A DNA stretch of 7,120 nucleotides, from contig JAFLUQ010000119.1 in NCBI GenBank assembly GCA_022508735.1, positions 1 through 7,120 of the forward strand. Direction: 5' to 3'. The notes beneath the pieces are model-generated. The model saw only the letters and a list, made by a program, of their open reading frames with translations, was not told the DNA's origin and did not search any database. Source of the DNA: Oscillospiraceae bacterium. Lineage in GTDB: Bacteria; Bacillota; Clostridia; UMGS1883. Of the stretch, positions 5,749-7,120 are shown one piece after another; within the stretch, counting starts at the first letter, position 1, and every line of letters begins with the position of its first letter. Position numbers and translations under genes: made by a program.

Positions 5749-6098
5749 CAGTCCTTGACCTCCACGGCCTTCCTCTCCACAGAAGCGGCAACTGCCGCCA
5801 TGGCCGCCCAAGCCGTAGTAACAACAGCCGCCATGCCGAGGCCTGTTGTGGCGATCTCCTGTATCATGGCGATAGCGTCGGCGGGGTTAGCCGCAGCTGT
5901 AAGGAAGGGCGCCCACGGCACTATCTCGCCGTGCCACACGTGCTCAAACAGGAGCAGCGCACTGCCGCCCCAAAGCATATTATTAAGCCAGCCGAGCCTC
6001 TTGATAAAGGGGTTCTTGCTGTGCTCCACATCACCCATTTTCTTTTTTATCGCGGTGGTGGCAATAGCCTCCGCCACAGTAGCCGAAAAACATGCCAT
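5748..6098 (-). CDS. Small membrane protein, first gene of a coupled pair
   Basis: A 116-residue protein that begins MACFSATVAEAIATT, a slightly hydrophobic Ala/Thr-rich N-terminus, followed by basic KKK (18-20). Two likely membrane spans lie at about 36-54 and 86-107, separated by a loop with HVWHGEIVPWAPF (53-65) that carries two His and two Trp. The C-terminus is charged (ERKAVEVKD). The ATG at 6098 has a strong AGGAGG site 8 nt upstream and a candidate promoter at 6136-6166, so this is the first gene of its transcript. The next gene starts within its stop codon. It is divergent from nifJ, separated by about 250 bases. I do not recognise a named family. The His/Trp-rich loop is noted but does not prove metal or cofactor binding. 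Confidence 0.85.
   Translation of the reverse strand: MACFSATVAEAIATTAIKKKMGDVEHSKNPFIKRLGWLNNMLWGGSALLLFEHVWHGEIVPWAPFLTAAANPADAIAMIQEIATTGLGMAAVVTTAWAAMAAVAASVERKAVEVKD
5759..5763 (-). promoter_or_regulatory. Ribosome binding site that fixes the start at 5748
   Basis: GGAGG on the minus strand, 10 nt before the ATG at 5748, lies inside the 3' end of the preceding gene. It supports the TGATG stop-start junction over the longer frame that would overlap that gene by 64 nt. Confidence 0.6.
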
Positions 6099-6135
6099 TA
6101 GTAATTCCTCCTAAAATAATTTATAAACTATTTTA

Positions 6136-6166
6136 ATTATACAACCATACCCCCGGTTTAAGTCAA
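6136..6166 (-). promoter_or_regulatory. Candidate promoter of the small membrane pair
   Basis: On the minus strand TTGACT (6166-6161) and TATAAT (6141-6136) are spaced 19 bp, longer than the 17-bp optimum. A TG lies directly before the -10. The expected start near 6129 gives a leader of about 30 nt. The -10 is perfect; the wide spacing suggests moderate strength or a need for an activator. Confidence 0.6.
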
Positions 6167-6202
6167 GAGATTTTTATAAAGTTTATAAATTATTAACATT
6201 TC

Positions 6203-6217
6203 TTATCACTCTGATAA
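6203..6217. promoter_or_regulatory. Operator-like dyad upstream of nifJ
   Basis: TTATCA (6203-6208) and TGATAA (6212-6217) form a perfect 6-bp dyad around a 3-nt centre. It lies about 40 bp upstream of the nifJ -35 box and about 37 bp upstream of the -35 of the divergent pair, a position suitable for a regulator acting on either promoter. It does not match the Rex or classic FNR consensus. The region is AT-rich, so chance is possible. Confidence 0.35.
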
Positions 6218-6256
6218 AAAATTGGCAAATTAATTGCAAAAATAGCTTAAACCCCC

Positions 6257-6285
6257 TTGACTAATCCCGAAAAAAGTTATACAAT
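6257..6285 (+). promoter_or_regulatory. Sigma-A promoter of nifJ
   Basis: TTGACT (6257-6262) and TACAAT (6280-6285) are separated by exactly 17 bp, one mismatch each from consensus. Transcription would begin near 6292, giving a leader of about 55 nt. An AAGTTT/AAACTT inverted repeat (6302-6307 and 6313-6318) lies early in that leader. Confidence 0.75.
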
Positions 6286-6347
6286 ATATACGGTTAAATC
6301 TAAGTTTTAGCTAAACTTTATAACAATATAAGGAGGCTGTTTAAAAA

Positions 6348-7120
6348 ATGGCAAGAAAAAAGAAAACCATGGATGGCAATAATGCCGCCGCGTGGGCGTC
6401 GTATGCGTTCACCGATGTAGCTGCCATCTACCCCATCACGCCTTCCTCCACCATGGCGGAGGTAACGGATAAGTGGGCAACAGAGGGAAAGGTCAACATC
6501 TTCGGCAGAAAGGTTAAGATCGCCGAGATGCAGTCCGAGGGCGGTGCCGCCGGTGCGGTTCACGGTTCTCTTACTGCGGGTGCTCTCACCACGACCTACA
6601 CCGCTTCTCAGGGCCTTCTGCTCATGATCCCCAATATGTATAAGATTGCGGGTGAGCTGCTTCCCAACGTTATCAACGTTTCGGCCCGTGCTCTTGCAAG
6701 CCATGCTCTTTCGATCTTCGGCGACCATCAGGACGTTTATGCCTGCCGCCAGACCGGCTATGCTATGCTTTGCTCCACTAACCCTCAGGAGGCTATGGAC
6801 CTCGGCGCGATCGCTCACCTTACAACGATCTCTTCCCGCGTTCCCTTCCTCCACTTCTTCGACGGCTTCAGAACCTCTCACGAGTATCAGAAGGTTGAAG
6901 TATGGTCTAACGAGGAGCTCGCTCAGCTCGTTGATTTCGACGCTATCGACGCTTTCCGCCGCCGCAGCCTGAACCCCGAGCATCCCGCTCAGCGCGGTAC
7001 GGCCCAGAACCCCGACGTGTTCTTCCAGGCCAAGGAAGCTTCCAATAAGTATTATGACGCCGTTCCCGAGAAGACTCAGGAGTATATGGACAAGGTCAAT
7101 GCCATGATCGGCACAGACTA
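6348..7120 (+). CDS. nifJ: Pyruvate:ferredoxin (flavodoxin) oxidoreductase, N-terminal part
   Basis: The enzyme oxidatively decarboxylates pyruvate with CoA to acetyl-CoA and CO2, using thiamine diphosphate and iron-sulfur clusters and passing electrons to ferredoxin or flavodoxin. It is the central pyruvate enzyme of many anaerobes. The 257 complete codons visible cover the N-terminal pyruvate-binding domain, about one fifth of a chain that is normally near 1,170-1,200 residues; the reading frame runs off the right edge. Y28-P-I-T31-P-S-S34, M61-Q-S-E64-G-G, TTYTASQGLLLMIPNMYKIAG (82-102), S112-A-R114 and DGFRTSHE (172-179) are visible. T31, E64 and R114 align in number with active-site residues of the Desulfovibrio africanus enzyme. 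The ATG at 6348 has AGGAGG (6331-6336) 11 nt upstream. The frame is intact, with no stops, and rich in codons typical of highly expressed genes. Confidence 0.97.
   Translation, partial: MARKKKTMDGNNAAAWASYAFTDVAAIYPITPSSTMAEVTDKWATEGKVNIFGRKVKIAEMQSEGGAAGAVHGSLTAGALTTTYTASQGLLLMIPNMYKIAGELLPNVINVSARALASHALSIFGDHQDVYACRQTGYAMLCSTNPQEAMDLGAIAHLTTISSRVPFLHFFDGFRTSHEYQKVEVWSNEELAQLVDFDAIDAFRRRSLNPEHPAQRGTAQNPDVFFQAKEASNKYYDAVPEKTQEYMDKVNAMIGTD

Noticed and set aside
5755..6114. Plus-strand 119-codon open frame opposite the first small membrane gene
   Set aside because: The minus-strand gene has a strong AGGAGG site, promoter and coupled neighbour; the plus frame is Ala/Ser-rich low-complexity antisense.
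6155..6347. Rex redox-repressor site upstream of nifJ
   Set aside because: I looked for a TTGTTAA/TTAACAA-type dyad and found none; only half-site-like ATTAAC at 6192-6197 occurs.
6318..6983. Minus-strand 221-codon open frame opposite nifJ
   Set aside because: nifJ is certain on the plus strand across this region; the minus frame is a byproduct of its codon bias and lacks recognisable motifs.

Overview
The window looks like a chromosomal segment of an anaerobic, low-to-mid GC Gram-positive bacterium, most likely a gut-type Clostridia (Oscillospiraceae/Ruminococcaceae-like). This rests on a pyruvate:ferredoxin oxidoreductase gene of the long single-chain type, purine-rich AGGAGG ribosome binding sites, consensus TTGACA/TATAAT promoters, and DUF4173- and DUF3592-type membrane proteins. 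The species-level guess is inference only.

Layout: all genes except the last run leftwards on the minus strand. In transcription order from the right these are: a translationally coupled pair of small membrane proteins of unknown function (6098-5748 and 5748-5428); larE, a PP-loop sulfur transferase of the nickel-pincer cofactor pathway (5352-4543); a small zinc-ribbon protein (4521-4003); a DUF3592-like multi-pass membrane protein (3977-2895); a second small zinc-ribbon protein (2811-2296); a RelB/DinJ-YafQ toxin-antitoxin operon (2196-1637) with its own consensus promoter and paired operator-like repeats; and a DUF4153/DUF4173 polytopic membrane protein (1478-81) with its own consensus promoter. 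At 6348 the plus strand starts nifJ (pyruvate:ferredoxin oxidoreductase), which runs off the right edge. The roughly 250-base gap between 6098 and 6348 is a divergent promoter region.

Composition changes along the window. larE, nifJ and the DUF4173 gene are GC-rich (sampled 60-base lines reach 62-70% GC), whereas the stretch from about 1.6 to 4.5 kb is much more AT-rich (a sampled line is 25% GC). That stretch holds the toxin-antitoxin pair and the three unrecognised zinc-ribbon/membrane genes, so it may be an acquired or fast-evolving accessory segment.

The most interesting points are: (1) LarE carries three cysteines (99, 102, 179 from the preferred start) in the arrangement expected of the iron-sulfur-cluster type of LarE rather than the purely sacrificial type; (2) a compact Zn-ribbon / DUF3592 / Zn-ribbon gene set of unknown role sits directly downstream of larE; (3) two perfect 10-bp repeats 21 bp apart straddle the toxin-antitoxin promoter; (4) three consecutive perfect hairpins lie at 7-69 and a tandem-heptamer-plus-palindrome element at 5394-5433, both resembling dispersed intergenic repeats. 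I see no CRISPR array, transposase, tRNA or rRNA. Nothing here proves a new biological system; the zinc-ribbon/membrane cluster and the small coupled membrane pair are the best candidates for undescribed function.
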